Made by a program: the position numbers and the translations under genes
Source of the DNA: Cocos nucifera
Taxonomy: Eukaryota; Streptophyta; Magnoliopsida; Arecales; Arecaceae
Direction: 5' to 3'
Length of the DNA: 64,000 bases
Assembly (NCBI GenBank): GCA_006176705.1
Contig: QRFJ01004876.1
Location: 1 to 64,000 of the forward strand
Notes under the pieces: model-generated
What the model saw: the letters and a program-made list of their open reading frames with translations, nothing else
Told to the model about the DNA's origin: nothing
The model's database searches: none
In this document: in pieces, positions 48,523-58,877 of the stretch
Position numbering within the stretch: the stretch's first letter is position 1
Layout of the letters: the number at the start of each line of letters is the position of its first letter

Positions 48523-48603
48523 GTTTTATAAATAGGATTCCCGATACTTAGCCAACTAAGATTAAGTTCTTGGTCGATTAAGTCTTAGTCAACTAAGACA
48601 ATT
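48523..48603 (-). promoter_or_regulatory. LTR-like block upstream of the post-pol frame of H
   Basis: In reverse: TTAGTTGACTAA (48596-48585), a degenerate copy at about 48572, TTAGTTGGCTAA (48559-48548), then the TATA-like CTATTTATAAAAC (48535-48523), about 140 bp before the ATG at 48385. The flank GATACTTAG is shared with the palindrome units of LTR H. Order and motifs equal those of the LTR promoter, suggesting a separate start for this frame. Confidence 0.45.
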
Positions 48604-48779
48604 TATCTTAGTCTGCTTAGTTTGGCACAGAATTTAATGGCTAGAGTTTCAGTCCAAGAGGTCTTGCAATGACTCATGCATTTTTTAATGGAATTAATGT
48701 AAGGATGATTTATGAGAAAGTCATCACATCATAGCAATCATTTCAACATACAAATATATTCAATAATTTTAACAATATG

Positions 48780-48940
48780 GATCAAATAATCCTAATTACT
48801 TTCTTATGGCATAAAATCTTTCTTCATTTAAAGGTTTAGTGAAAATATCTACAATTTGATTTTTAGTTGGTACAAACTCAAGAGTTATGTCATTATTTAT
48901 ACATGGTCTCTAATAAAATGATCTCTAACCTCTATATGCT
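48780..48940 (-). pseudogene. End of RNase H of H
   Basis: In reverse: IEVRDHFIRDHV, INNDITLEFVPTKNQIVDIF and TKPLNEERF, the conserved end of copia RNase H. One stop. It begins exactly where the gag start of E ends. Confidence 0.65.
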
Positions 48941-48941
48941 A

Positions 48942-49007
48942 CCAAAGACTAAAGTTATCCTTGCCATCAACCTTTGCAAAGTCCACCTTAATAGTACTCG
49001 ATGCCAT
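48942..49007 (-). pseudogene. First codons of gag of E
   Basis: In reverse from ATG 49007: MASSTIKVDFAKVDGKDNFS and LW, the start of a Tork-type gag (the usual words are FDGKxNFxLW). It is cut after 22 codons by H. Confidence 0.6.
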
Positions 49008-49125
49008 TCCATATAGATTTCAAGAAACAAACACAAAACAATAAAAATAGTGTTCAAAGAAAACCTATTCAGCACCTTCCTATGATCTCGATGAAACTTT
49101 GATCTTTCCTCCACTAGATCTATCT

Positions 49126-49144
49126 CCAGTGCTCTGATACTAGA
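49126..49144 (-). other. Primer-binding site of E
   Basis: In reverse TCTAGTATCAGAGCACTGG, the copia Met-type site TGGTATCAGAGC with one change, directly behind the 5' LTR. Confidence 0.75.
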
Positions 49145-49901
49145 TGTTAAGGGGCTTCCCTTGCTGTGTGATGCTTGCAGAACCAGTAGTAAGGGTTCGA
49201 GGAAAACCTTGATAGCAGATCTTTCATTGAGAATAAACCTTAGAAAATCCTAAGGCATGAAGAAGACAAGGAGACACAGAGAGAGAAGATTAGGAAGAAA
49301 ATGGCTTGTAATCAATTTGTTCTAATCACAAACTCCATATAATGTGCTTGTATATGTATATATATATAGGGTCAAAGTGACCCAATCCAAAAACTTTCCT
49401 AGCTAACCAAATGTGATACACTCCCCAAGCCCATATATACCCATGTCTTGCTATGCACTCACCCCTTGGACTTAGTCCCTGTCCAATACATTGATTAGCT
49501 CTTTAAGACCTCACAAACCGATGCCTTAAGTCACATAGGATCAAAACTAATCTTAGATCTAGATAGACTTTCCGCACAGTTCTACCCACAACTGGAGTCG
49601 ATTCTTGGTAAGACTAAGTCGACCCCTCTGGACTGTGTTGACTCCTATAGGGGAATGAGTTAACTCCTCTACAATCGAGTCGATCCTCTGAGACTGGAGT
49701 TGACTTCTCTATGTGCCGACCATAGATTCCTAAGATGCAGCTCTCTGTCTAGTACCTACTCCAAGATGGAGTCGACCCTCCTGAGACTAGATTCAACTCA
49801 TCTGAAACTTTGGTTAAAACTTTCTGCTAGCTGACTCCCTTAATCCCTTGGCCTTTTTCCACCTGTTCCCAAGGCTTGGAAGCACCACACCTGAGCTCAC
49901 A
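49145..49901 (-). repeat. 5' LTR of E
   Basis: In reverse TGTGAGCTCAGG...GAAGCCCCTTAACA. It aligns with 41255-41980; its GAGTCGACTC words are more decayed (GAGTCGATTC, GAGTTAACTC) than in the 3' LTR. CCTTT follows at 49902-49906. Confidence 0.85.
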
Positions 49902-50110
49902 CCTTTAATGGAGTGGGCTATGGGGGAGGAGAGGGTGGAGGGTGCTCTGGCTTATCTTGGGAGGAGTGCCTTGGGTTAGCTCCAAACTTGGTCCTTCATT
50001 CAATCATCAGAGCTTCGCCTGGAGGAACCATAGAACTCAACTCTACCCCCTAATTTTGCTTCAAACTCTAAGCAAGCTACTTCCTGGGGACCACTAGGAA
50101 CCAAAACCAT
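49902..50110 (-). pseudogene. Post-pol frame of J, first part
   Basis: Lies between the E insertion and a possible ATG at 50110 (MVLVPSGPQEV). It is Ser/Pro-rich and broken, comparable in position and composition to the linker of the H frame. The sequence would continue at 41254 without E. Start uncertain. Confidence 0.35.
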
Positions 50111-50222
50111 CAAAAAATGAATCGGAAAGGGGGATGGGGTGGGGGGTTTTTGGAGAGGATGTTAGGAAGGAGCTCAACTCAAAGTAGAGAAGAGATGAAA
50201 ATGAAAAACCTCGGGATGACTT

Positions 50223-50285
50223 CATTTAAAGGGTTGTTCCCCAACTCAAGGGTCAACTCGAGTGAAACTATGAGTTGACTTCTCA
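50223..50285 (-). promoter_or_regulatory. LTR-like block upstream of the post-pol frame of J
   Basis: In reverse: AAGTCAACTCATAG, then CTCGAGTTGACCCTTGAG, then the TATA-like CCCTTTAAATGAAG (50233-50220). The GAGTTGACC words are those of LTR J, not of LTR H, so the block is family-matched as in H. Confidence 0.35.
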
Positions 50286-52521
50286 AGGAACTCTCCTCAT
50301 ATTAGGTGTTAGCTCTAAGGAGTTTGATCCAAAGGAAAAAATCAATCAAAACATGGATCAAAAAGAAGATAAAATCGAATTGAGTGAGATGAGAGGAAAT
50401 TCTAGATGAGGCTTTTAAGGAAAGACTCATCTAAAGGGACTACAAAGCCATAATTCACCTCGAATGAAGTTAAACCTATCCTCACTAAGGAGTCCGATAA
50501 AAATATCAATTTAATGTCTAACGATTGGCACAAAATAAAGCACAATATCATTATTTTGCATATGATCTCTTATGAAATAATGTCTAATTTCAATGTGTTT
50601 AGTTTCTGAATGTTGAATTTTTGAATTTTTAATGAGATTTATGGCACTTATATCATTATATCTTATGAAAATTTTATTACTTTTAGTTGTTGTTTAATCC
50701 ATAAGATTTGAGTATAATAACTTCTGACCGTAATATATTCAGCTTCAACTATAAACAATACCACTAAATTTTGTTTCTTACTAAAACATAAGACTACAAT
50801 CCTTAGAAATTGATAAGTTCTACTTGTACTTTTATGATCAATTTTACAACTAGTAAAATCAACATGTGAATATCTAATTAAATCAATAGAATATTATTTT
50901 GAATACCATAATCCAAATTTAACTATAATTAGATGAATTTCTTTAGGGTTTGATCAAAATCTAATACATATAGAAGAACTAAATATTATATCAGGTCTAC
51001 TAGCAGTTAAATAGAGCAATGCATCCATCAAACCTCTATAAAGGTTAGGGTTAATGCTATTACCATTCTAATCCATATCTAGCTTATGTGCAATGCTCAT
51101 TGGGTTGCCCATGTCTTTGTCATTCTCCATCTCAAATTTCTTAAAAACCTTTTTTGTGTACTTGCTTTGATTGATGAAAAACCCCTCCTCCATTTGCTAT
51201 TTTGAGTTTGAGGAAGAATGTGAGCTTTCCCATCATGCTTACCTCGAACTCTTCCTATATAAACATAGCAAATATTCTTGGCACAAGATCTCATTAGTAG
51301 CATCGGAAATGATATCATCAATATAAATATGCACAACTAAAAGATCATTTTATTTTCTTTTAATAAAAAGAGTTGTATCTATTATTTCTCTTTTGAAATT
51401 ATTTTCAAATAAAAATTTAATTAGTCTTTAATACTAAGTAGAAGGTGCTTACTTAAAACTATACAATGCTTTTTTTTAATTTGAAAATATTGTTGAAAAT
51501 TCATGATTTTCAAAACTAGGGCAATATTCACTATAAACTTGCTCCATAATGTATTCATTTAAAAATATATTTTTCACATCCATTAAAAAAAGTTTTAAAT
51601 TTATATAGTAAACAAATGCAAGAAATAGCTAGTCAAATTGCTTCTAATCTAGCAATTGGTATAAAATTATCCATTAAAATCAGTGCTTTTTTTTATTGCC
51701 CCCTCATGCAACTAGCCTAGTTTTATTCCTAACTACATTTCCATATTTATCTAATTTGTTCCTATACATCTATTTTGTATAAATTATTAAATAACCTCTA
51801 GGTTTTTTAACGAAAGTCCAAACTTGATTTTTTTTAAAATTGATTTAGTTCTTTTTGCATAGTATTTATCCAATTATGATCTTTTTAACTTTAATAATAC
51901 TTTTAGGTTCCGGCGAGATATAAATACAAGATGATTGCATGCTTCTCTAAGGGATGCTCCAGTTCTAAAGCCTTAAGAAGGATCACCTATAGTTAATTCC
52001 TTTGGTTGGCTATATGCATATCTCCATTTTCTTGGTAGTTCATTCGTACCTTAATTTTGGGTATGTAATTAATCTTGATTCTCTTCATCTTCATTCTCAC
52101 ATTTTTGGTCCTTTCTTTCTTGCTCTTATGAAGGATTGTCCTTCGAGGTCCTCCATCTCCATCTCTATATAACCTACACTATGTATCAAGCAAATCTATC
52201 TTTCGTGATGAAAGATTATTAGACTCATCAAAGAGAATATGAATGGATTCTTCTACTAATAGGGTTCTTTTGTTAAACACTATAAGCCCTACTAGTACAA
52301 GAATATCCTAACATAATTGCTTCATTAGATTTTACATCAAATTTGCTTAGTTTGTCCTTACCATTATTCAAAATAAAATATCGACATCCAAAAATTTTGA
52401 AATATCCTATAGTTGGTTTTCTTCCTTTTGAAAGTTCATAAGGCATTTTTTTTTCAAAATTAGTCTAACTACTGCATAATTTAGAATGTAATATGCTATG
52501 TTAATAACTTCTACTTGAAAG
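50286..52521 (-). pseudogene. J pol, distal part: end of integrase, reverse transcriptase, RNase H
   Basis: In reverse from 52521: QVEVINIAYYILN (integrase, interrupted by K), SRAYSVFNKRTLLVEESIH, then a degraded start of reverse transcriptase, then HIYIDDII with an intact catalytic pair (51335-51312), GEFEVSMMGKL-like words, LYRGLMDALLYLTASRPDI (about 51045), and RNase H (TSRTYQFL, EAEYI). Word choice fits Sirevirus. Many stops and frameshifts; the spacer 50286-50500 has no gene. Confidence 0.7.
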
Positions 52522-53008
52522 TGTTAGAATTAGTGGTGCTCCCAAACCTTAGAAAAGCACTAGAGGAGTCAGAGTGTTGGCTTCGAGAAACTAAGATAGG
52601 TATGGCTCTAGAACTAGGACCGATTTGATTCTAGGGTGATCCTAATTTGGATCTCATGGGAGATACTCAAAGTTTGGACTAGATCTGGATCTATGGGATT
52701 AAGTGCATGATCAAATCATGGGTGTACATGAGTTTGGATGAATGCATTCGAGCTAGGTTAGCCCAAAAAATTTTTTTATGGATTAGAATTTCGAACCATG
52801 TACAGATATAAATATATATATATATATATATATATTATAAATTTTAGATAAAGATAGTGAATATGAATATCAATACAATCTTTTTCTTTCATATCTCTTT
52901 CTTTTTGGTTTCTTCACAAGATGTTCTAGAAAGTGCACCTCTTTGAAGGATGGAGGCATGCCTCGTTATTCTTTCAACCTTAATAATGTCAAAAAATTTT
53001 TGTATAAT
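52522..53008 (+). repeat. 5' LTR of K
   Basis: Matches 55785-56292: GTGCTCCCAA, TGATCATGAG-like, an (AT)n run at 52808-52834 and GTGCACCTCTTTGAAGGA. The end is estimated from the primer site. Confidence 0.75.
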
Positions 53009-53010
53009 AA

Positions 53011-53024
53011 TTAATATCAGAGCT
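53011..53024 (+). other. Primer-binding site of K
   Basis: TTAATATCAGAGCT resembles the copia site TTGGTATCAGAGC. Confidence 0.55.
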
Positions 53025-53149
53025 ATCTCGAGGAGAATCAAGATTCAGTGCAAGAACAGATATTCGAGATTCGCGTGAAGTAAGAAGAGATCCGGTAGGA
53101 AAAGATTCCATGAAAGAACAAAAAAAAATTGGGAGGCCGGCAAAGCCCC

Positions 53150-54140
53150 CATTTTCTTCCACCCGATTGGCGGTCGGTGATTGGCCACCAATCTCGGGCC
53201 TAGTGGCCGATTCCGGCGATTAACTGCCGTTCCCAGCGGCCAATCAGGCATGCAGAGGAGTTTCCATGGGCGGTCCGGTGGTGGTCGCGTGCAGAATGCC
53301 GAGATCCAGACGGAGGCGGCATGGCGGTCTTCTTCTCTAGGAAAGTCGCAGATGGCGGCGGCATCATCTCCGGCTGGTGGAGCACGGCCAGCAGGCGCGC
53401 GTGCAGCAGGAGCCGGTCGGAGAGACGGAGAGAGCAGCAGGGAGATTGGGTTGGATCTTCTCCTTTCGAGCGATGCCGACGTCGATGTCGTCGATCGGGA
53501 TACGGGCTCCATCTCCAAGGTCGTGGCCTAGATCCGACGAAGTGGCGCAAACGACGAGGTCCATTGGCTGCAAGTGCCGCGGTGGCTTCAAATCCGGTGG
53601 CGGTGGCTTCAAATCCGGTGGCGGTGACGTGCTGTAGTGGCGGGATCCGGCACGATGGAGCACGGATCCGACGATGGCGCGCCGATCTGGTAGTGGCGCA
53701 CGAACGACAGCAGCCACGGCATGCCACAGCGGTGGCCAGCGAGATGGTGCATAGGCAGAGGTTGGATTCGGATTCGACGGTGGTGACTTGTGTGCACAGC
53801 AAAAACCACTTAAGAATCTGGTGCCGGGGATCCTAAATCCAGCGATGGTGGGTCGGGAATAGCGGCAGTGACATGCCACGGTGGAGAATCCAGCATGAAG
53901 GCGCATGGATCCAGCACGGTGGATCAGGGATCCGGTGAAGCGACGCCCAAATCCAGCGATGGCATGTGGATCCAAGCTGACGGTGGTGGCGCGCGAACGT
54001 CCGGCGGTGGATGCGCCCAAATCCGGCGGCGATCGCATGGGCGGAGGTTGGTCGGCGGCATTCCATGGAGGCAGCGGCGGTCTGGTTTGGTGTTTGGATG
54101 GGGAGGAAGGAGCCGAAGAAAGTCTGGAAGGTTCCAAAAA
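53150..54140. other. GC-rich interior of K, no gene recognised
   Basis: Base composition differs sharply from everything else in the window: GGCGG, CCGGTGG and ATCCGG words are frequent, and a short tandem GGCTTCAAATCCGGTGGCGG occurs at 53583-53625. Several overlapping open frames of 100-257 codons on both strands (for example reverse 54137-53364) are what GC-rich low-complexity DNA gives; their proteins are Arg/Pro/Ala/Ser-rich and none resembles a family I know. An A-run (54138-54159) and AT-rich DNA follow. It could be captured host DNA, perhaps a 5' leader of a gene, or an element leader. Confidence 0.4.
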
Positions 54141-54487
54141 AAAAAAAAAAAAAAAAAACTTTCAACAAGGAAAAAAAAAAAATTATTTTTTGATTTTCTC
54201 TTTTTATTCATGGCTCTTCTCCTAATTGTGGCTTCACATGGTATTAAAAAAAAAATTATGAAGGCTGAGGTGATGATGATTTTATTTGATATGTCATAGG
54301 AGAGATTACTTAAGGGTTTAGAATCAAGGTAGAACTAAAGAAATAACTATTCAGTATAGTGAAAGACTGTAAAAAATAATTAGAGTGTATTCAGCAGTGT
54401 GATCGATTGGAATTTTGAAGGTGATGAAAATGGATAATCTATGGAAGTCCAGCAGGTTAGGACTAGATGGCTATAAAGCGACATAGA

Positions 54488-54930
54488 GATGAGTTAGGGA
54501 GTGCTACAGTAGTGCTACCTGAAGGCATAGGAGCTAAGAGAGGCTCGACGGTACAGCAGTTAAGAGATATATCTCAATAGAGAGTGTCAGGGGCATCTTA
54601 AGAAAATCGGAAGCAGGTCTTAGGAAGCGCCAGGGGCATCTAACAGTCGAAAGTATCTTGGATCAGGTTTCTTCTATAGGAGCACCAGGGAGAGTTACAA
54701 TTTAGGTAGAGAATGGGTTATGTGCAGCAAGAAAGGATCCGAATACCTATGAGGAGGTGGTGTTGAGATGAGGCAGGAAGCGCTGGAGTGCTGCAATAGC
54801 ATTTTCCTGAAGGCACGAAGTTGAGAGAGGCTCGACGGTGCAGCAGTCGAGAGAGGTAGCTCAGTAGAGAGTGTCAAGAGGTATCTCAGGAAGACTAGGA
54901 GCAGACCTCAGGGAGAGCTAGGGAGTCTCA
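54488..54930 (+). repeat. Direct duplication inside K
   Basis: 54488-54640 and 54777-54930 share GAGAGGCTCGACGGT, CAGTAGAGAGTGTCA-like and GGAGCAGACCTCAGG-like words in the same order, about 290 bp apart. The copies differ at roughly one base in six, so the duplication is old. Confidence 0.65.
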
Positions 54931-55770
54931 GGAGCCTTAGGATAAGATAGGCTGATTAAGCCCAAAATAGGGTTTGAGATGTAGTTCCTTCGGGTGAAAC
55001 TGAAGCGATGGTTGGTGGAGCAGAAGAGAAAAAATGCTAGGATGGAATTTTCAAGGATTTAGTCACTGGATTCAGAAGAGTTAGATGAGCTCTTGGATTT
55101 TAGAGGTGCCCGCGGGTTGCAGAAGTATCTAAGATGGCTTCAAAGGGATCCGCAGAGTACGGAAGGTCCAAAGAAATAGCGACGGTGATCGAGGTGTAGC
55201 GATAGGCTCAGCAGTGCAGCATTGAGTGATTGGCCTCGGATGGCTCGGTAATAGAGTTAGATTCTTCTACGGCATCAAATAGACTTCAGATCAGGTGAAG
55301 CTCCAGAGAGGTGGCTTCATAGGTGGGCTTCAGAGTGGTGGCTTCATAGGTGGAGAAAAAATTTGGTATGAGTTCAGAACGGAGGGGTAAAGGAGGATTT
55401 ATATTCTAGCACCAGTACTGGTGATGCACAGTTTCAGATGGAGTTGCATGTATAGGTGGACAGGCATAGCTTTGAAATCATGTCAGATGGTACAGCTTGT
55501 ACTTATACAGGAATGCTGTAGGTTCTCCAAAAAAGTCTAGGAAAAGTGATGCAACTGTTAAGCAGAAGGAATCACACAATTTCAGGATGGTGCGAAGAAG
55601 AAAGCTAAGGTCTTCAGCTATGGAGGCGGTCATCCCAAAGGCCTCCAAGGGTACACAACAGGTGAAGAGGATTGGTGGAGGTGATGTTTACACAAGAGGC
55701 TATCAAGATGCGCAGCGGTAGCGAGATCGTGCAAGATGGTATTGCCAAGGGGTTTGCTAAGGCTTAGAGG
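54931..55770 (+). other. G-rich distal interior of K
   Basis: No recognised gene. A 74-codon frame at 55497-55721 is basic (GSPKKSRKSD, KQKESHNF) without family match. A pair of near copies GGTGGCTTCATAGGTGG is at 55309 and 55336. Confidence 0.35.
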
Positions 55771-55784
55771 ATCAAGATGGAGAT

Positions 55785-56292
55785 TGTTAAGATTAGTAGT
55801 GCTCCCAAGCCTTGGGAGGACACTGAAGGAGTCAGGATGTTGACTTTAGGAGACTAGGATAAGTGTGATCCTAGGGTTAGGATAGGTGTGGTTCTATGGT
55901 GGAGGTTCAGCCCTCCATGATCATGAGACCCTGGTTTGGATCTTATGGGGGCTACTCAAAGTTTGGACTAAGTTTGGTTCCATGGGATTGAGTGCATGAT
56001 CAGACCATGGGTGTACATGGATTTGGATGAGTGCATTTGAACTGGATTAGCCCAAGGAGTTTTTTTACGAGTTAGGGTTTCAGTCCATGTACAGGTATAA
56101 ATATATATATATATATTGTAAACCCTTGAGAGAGACAATGAAGATCAATACAACCATTTTCTCCCATATCTCTCCCTCTCTCTAGTTTCTTCACATGCCA
56201 AGGTGCCCCAGGGGGTGCGCCTCTAAGCTTGGAGGAAGGAGGCGCATCCCACTTTTCCTTCAGCCTCAACAACATAAAGGGATCCTTATACA
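55785..56292 (+). repeat. 3' LTR of K
   Basis: Follows ATCAAGATGGAGAT, a standard copia purine tract. It has an (AT)n run at 56099-56116 and ends CTTATACA. Confidence 0.75.
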
Positions 56293-58877
56293 AGAAAAAG
56301 TACTTTGAAAGGTTACTTTCATATAATATGGTATATACTATTTTCTCTAAAGTCCTATTTTTTCTTTCTACCATCTTATTTTGTTGAGGTATTCTGATGT
56401 AAAAAAGTTATAATCAATTTTATTTTTAATGCAAAATTTTTTAAAATCATAATTTTCAAATTCAGTTCTATCGTTATTTCTAGTTTTCAACATAATTAAT
56501 TATTTTTATTAGAAATCTTCTTATAAAGTTTTGTAAAAGCATTGAAACCCTCATCTTTATGAGCAAGAAATAAAATTTGTGTAAATCTTGAAAAATCATC
56601 TATAACTATAAAACCATACTTTTTACCATATAGATTTAATATCCTAATTGGTCCAACAAATCCATGTATAGTAATTCCAAAGGTTTAGAAGTTGAAACCA
56701 TATTCTTTGATTTGAAAGAAATTCTGGTTTATTTTTCTAACCGACATACATTATAAATTTTATTCTTTTCAAATTTAATTTTTGACAAACCATTAACTAG
56801 ATATTTTCTAACTAGTTTTGAAATTAAGCCCATGCTTGCATGTGCCAGCTTACAATACCAAATCCAACTAGTTTCATCAACTTTGGCTTTTATAGAAATT
56901 AGACATTGCATGCTTTTCATAGATAGGTCATCAAGATCAGCCATATAGATATTGCTATGTCTATGTCCTATGAACTTATTGCCATTGTAATGCAACTAGA
57001 GATAATACAAATGGATGATTCAAACAAAACTTTAAAACCTTTATCATATAGTTAACTAATACTAAGCAGATTATATTTTATATCATCAACAAGCAAAATA
57101 TTTTCAATAAATATAGAAGGGATGATTCAAATGTTACCAATACCAATGATCTTGCCTCCACCATTCTCAGCAAAAGTTACCACCCCTCCATCTTTTTCTT
57201 TAAGGGTGATCAATGGAGATTCATCCTTTATCATGTATTTCAAGCATCTACTATCTAAGTAACATCTTGTCTTTAATATACGGGATGCTAGGTGCACCTA
57301 CAAAACAAGCATCATTTTTTCAATTTTGATACCCAAACTTCTTTGAATCCTTTGAGGTTAGTTGGCATAGTTTTTTTTGGAACCTAAATTCTCTTTAATA
57401 TAGTATGGTCAATTTTCTTAATATTACATTCATAAGCTTTATGACTTAGTCCATTACATTAAAAAAAAGGATATTGAAGAATTTTTCGAAGAGGATTTAA
57501 CAAATATATTTTTCAAAAATTTCTACTTTCTTATGAGATTATACCCTAGCCTGACTGTGTTATAAACAACTTTTTGATTATTTAAAATCATTTGTAAGTT
57601 TTCATAACTTAATATGAACTTCTCTACAATTGTTTTTAATTTTTCAAGTTCTTTCTCCAGTTTATCATTTTCATCGGTCCAAAACTTCTTCTTTTTGAGA
57701 AAATCTTCCTTTTCTTTTTGAATTTATTTGTCTCTTCAAAAAGGATTTGTTTAATCTTTTGAGATCTTTATTTTTCTAACCTAGCTTTTTCAAGTCATTT
57801 AGTAATTTATAAAAAGCTTCTTGTTCGTCAAATGTAAAATTAGTGGGGTTATCCATGATTATCTCATCCTCATGTTCCATGTGGCAAAGATTAGCAACTT
57901 CATTTTCTTCTTCGAAGCTTGATTCTTCACTATCACTCCATGTCACTAGCATTGCCTTCTTCTTAATCTTCTTGAGGGTCTTTCTAAGAAGAGGATAGTC
58001 CATCTTAAAATGCCCCAACTTCTTATGTTCATAGCATATTTTCTCCTTTTCTTTCTCCTTGCTTCCTTCTTAATTTACAAATGGCTTTTTCTTGTATCCT
58101 TGCTTCTTTTTCTTTATGAATCTCATGAACTTCCTAGTGATTAGTGCCATTTCATCATCATCATCATCAGCTTCCTTCAACTCATCAATGTTCTCATCAT
58201 TCGCTATCGACTTCAACACAATGGTCTTCTTTCTTGACTTCTTTTCAAGATTTTGGCACATACATATATATATAGCTCATGAGTCATAAGTGAACCAAAC
58301 AACTCTTCCAAAGCTAAGTTATTTAGATCTTTTGCTTATTGAATTATGGTCATTTAACTTTCTATATCCTTGGCAAACAATTGAGAATTTTGTGAACAAG
58401 ATCACTATTAGCATAAGATTTATCTAGATTTTTGTGACCACTAATAATATGAGTAGATCTAGTGAATATTTTAGTATTGGTCTCATTTTATTTTATTTTA
58501 AATAATTCATATTTATATACAAGAATATTAATCTTGGATTCTTTAATTTGATTTATACCCTCATGGTAACCTCTAATCTATCTTATATTTTTTTATCAAA
58601 AATATATAAAAATCCTATTAAATTCATTATCATCTAAGGAATAATATAAAATATTTATGGCATTTACATTTAGCTGGACTATTTTCTTTTCTACTTCATC
58701 CTAATTCTTTTCAAATTTAAAGGAAGCAATACTATCAACTATTGTAGTAGGTGTGCATGGACCACTGATCATAACTTCTTATAAGTCATAATCAAGTACC
58801 TGAATAAATATGCACATGCATGCTTTCCAATCTAAGCCAAATTTGCTGCACTATTTGCCTCTTTGAAGGTCTGAGCC
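56293..58877 (-). pseudogene. J gag and first part of pol
   Basis: In reverse from ATG 58877 (MAQTFKEANSAANLA): degraded Sirevirus gag with NLIGFLYIF and DRLEVTMRV words, KSRKKTIVLKSIANDENIDE (58240), a D-rich acid patch, KKKKQGYKKKPF, GHFKMDYPLL (58018; zinc knuckle with Cys to Tyr), TWSDSEESSFEEENEVANL and a coiled coil, KRIxVPKKTMPTNLKG (57400), the integrase leader (ISIKAKVDETSWIWY, 56900), integrase YGKKYGFIVIDDFSRFTQIL (56630) and MVERKNRTLEKIVYTILYES (56374), where K interrupts. Stops are frequent. Confidence 0.75.

Larger units (their letters stand above)
44997..48941 (-). mobile_element. H: Sirevirus 3' half inside E
   Basis: Read in reverse: the last codons of RNase H (48940-48780), a leader with palindromes and a TATA-like box, a long post-pol frame (48385-47179), AT-rich spacer with purine tracts and a complete LTR (46595-44997). 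Gag, protease, integrase and reverse transcriptase of H are missing. Its left end joins the first gag codons of E (TTTAGTCTTTGG at 48942), its right end joins the integrase leader of E. No target duplication was recognised, so insertion with later deletion, or recombination, are both possible. Confidence 0.65.
41255..49901 (-). mobile_element. E: Tork-like copia element, minus strand, containing Sirevirus fragment H
   Basis: LTRs 41255-41980 and 49145-49901, primer site 49126-49144, the first codons of gag (49007-48942), then foreign DNA (H, 48941-44997), then integrase leader, integrase, reverse transcriptase and RNase H (44996-42080), purine-rich GGTAGAGAT, 3' LTR. The target duplication is CCTTC/CCTTT. 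It sits inside the post-pol frame of J. Confidence 0.82.
52522..56292 (+). mobile_element. K: non-autonomous copia-type element with GC-rich interior
   Basis: LTRs 52522-53008 and 55785-56292 (TGTTAGAATTAG and TGTTAAGATTAG), primer site TTAATATCAGAGC, purine tract TCAAGATGGAGAT. Flanks GAAAG and GAAAA give a probable 5-bp duplication with one mismatch. No gag or pol is recognisable. The interior is a GC-rich stretch (53150-54140) and a G-rich stretch with a long direct duplication. It splits the integrase of J in the middle of KYFWAEA-type codons. Confidence 0.75.
38240..58877 (-). mobile_element. J: large Sirevirus, minus strand, with K and E nested
   Basis: Read in reverse: gag from 58877, zinc knuckle, integrase leader and integrase core, [K 56292-52522], end of integrase, reverse transcriptase, RNase H to about 50500, post-pol frame (50110-49902), [E 49901-41255], rest of the post-pol frame to about 39680, purine tract, 3' LTR from 38852. 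Gene order, gag style and the AAAGGGGGAGA tract fit the Sirevirus genus of copia elements. The 5' LTR is missing, and the 3' LTR is cut at about 38240. Every gene has stops. Confidence 0.75.

Noticed and set aside
53045..54168. Minus-strand frames up to 257 codons in the GC-rich part of K as a possible host gene
   Set aside because: Frames overlap on both strands, the products are low-complexity Arg/Pro/Ala/Ser-rich, and the region is enclosed by a copia LTR pair. Kept only as an unassigned interior.
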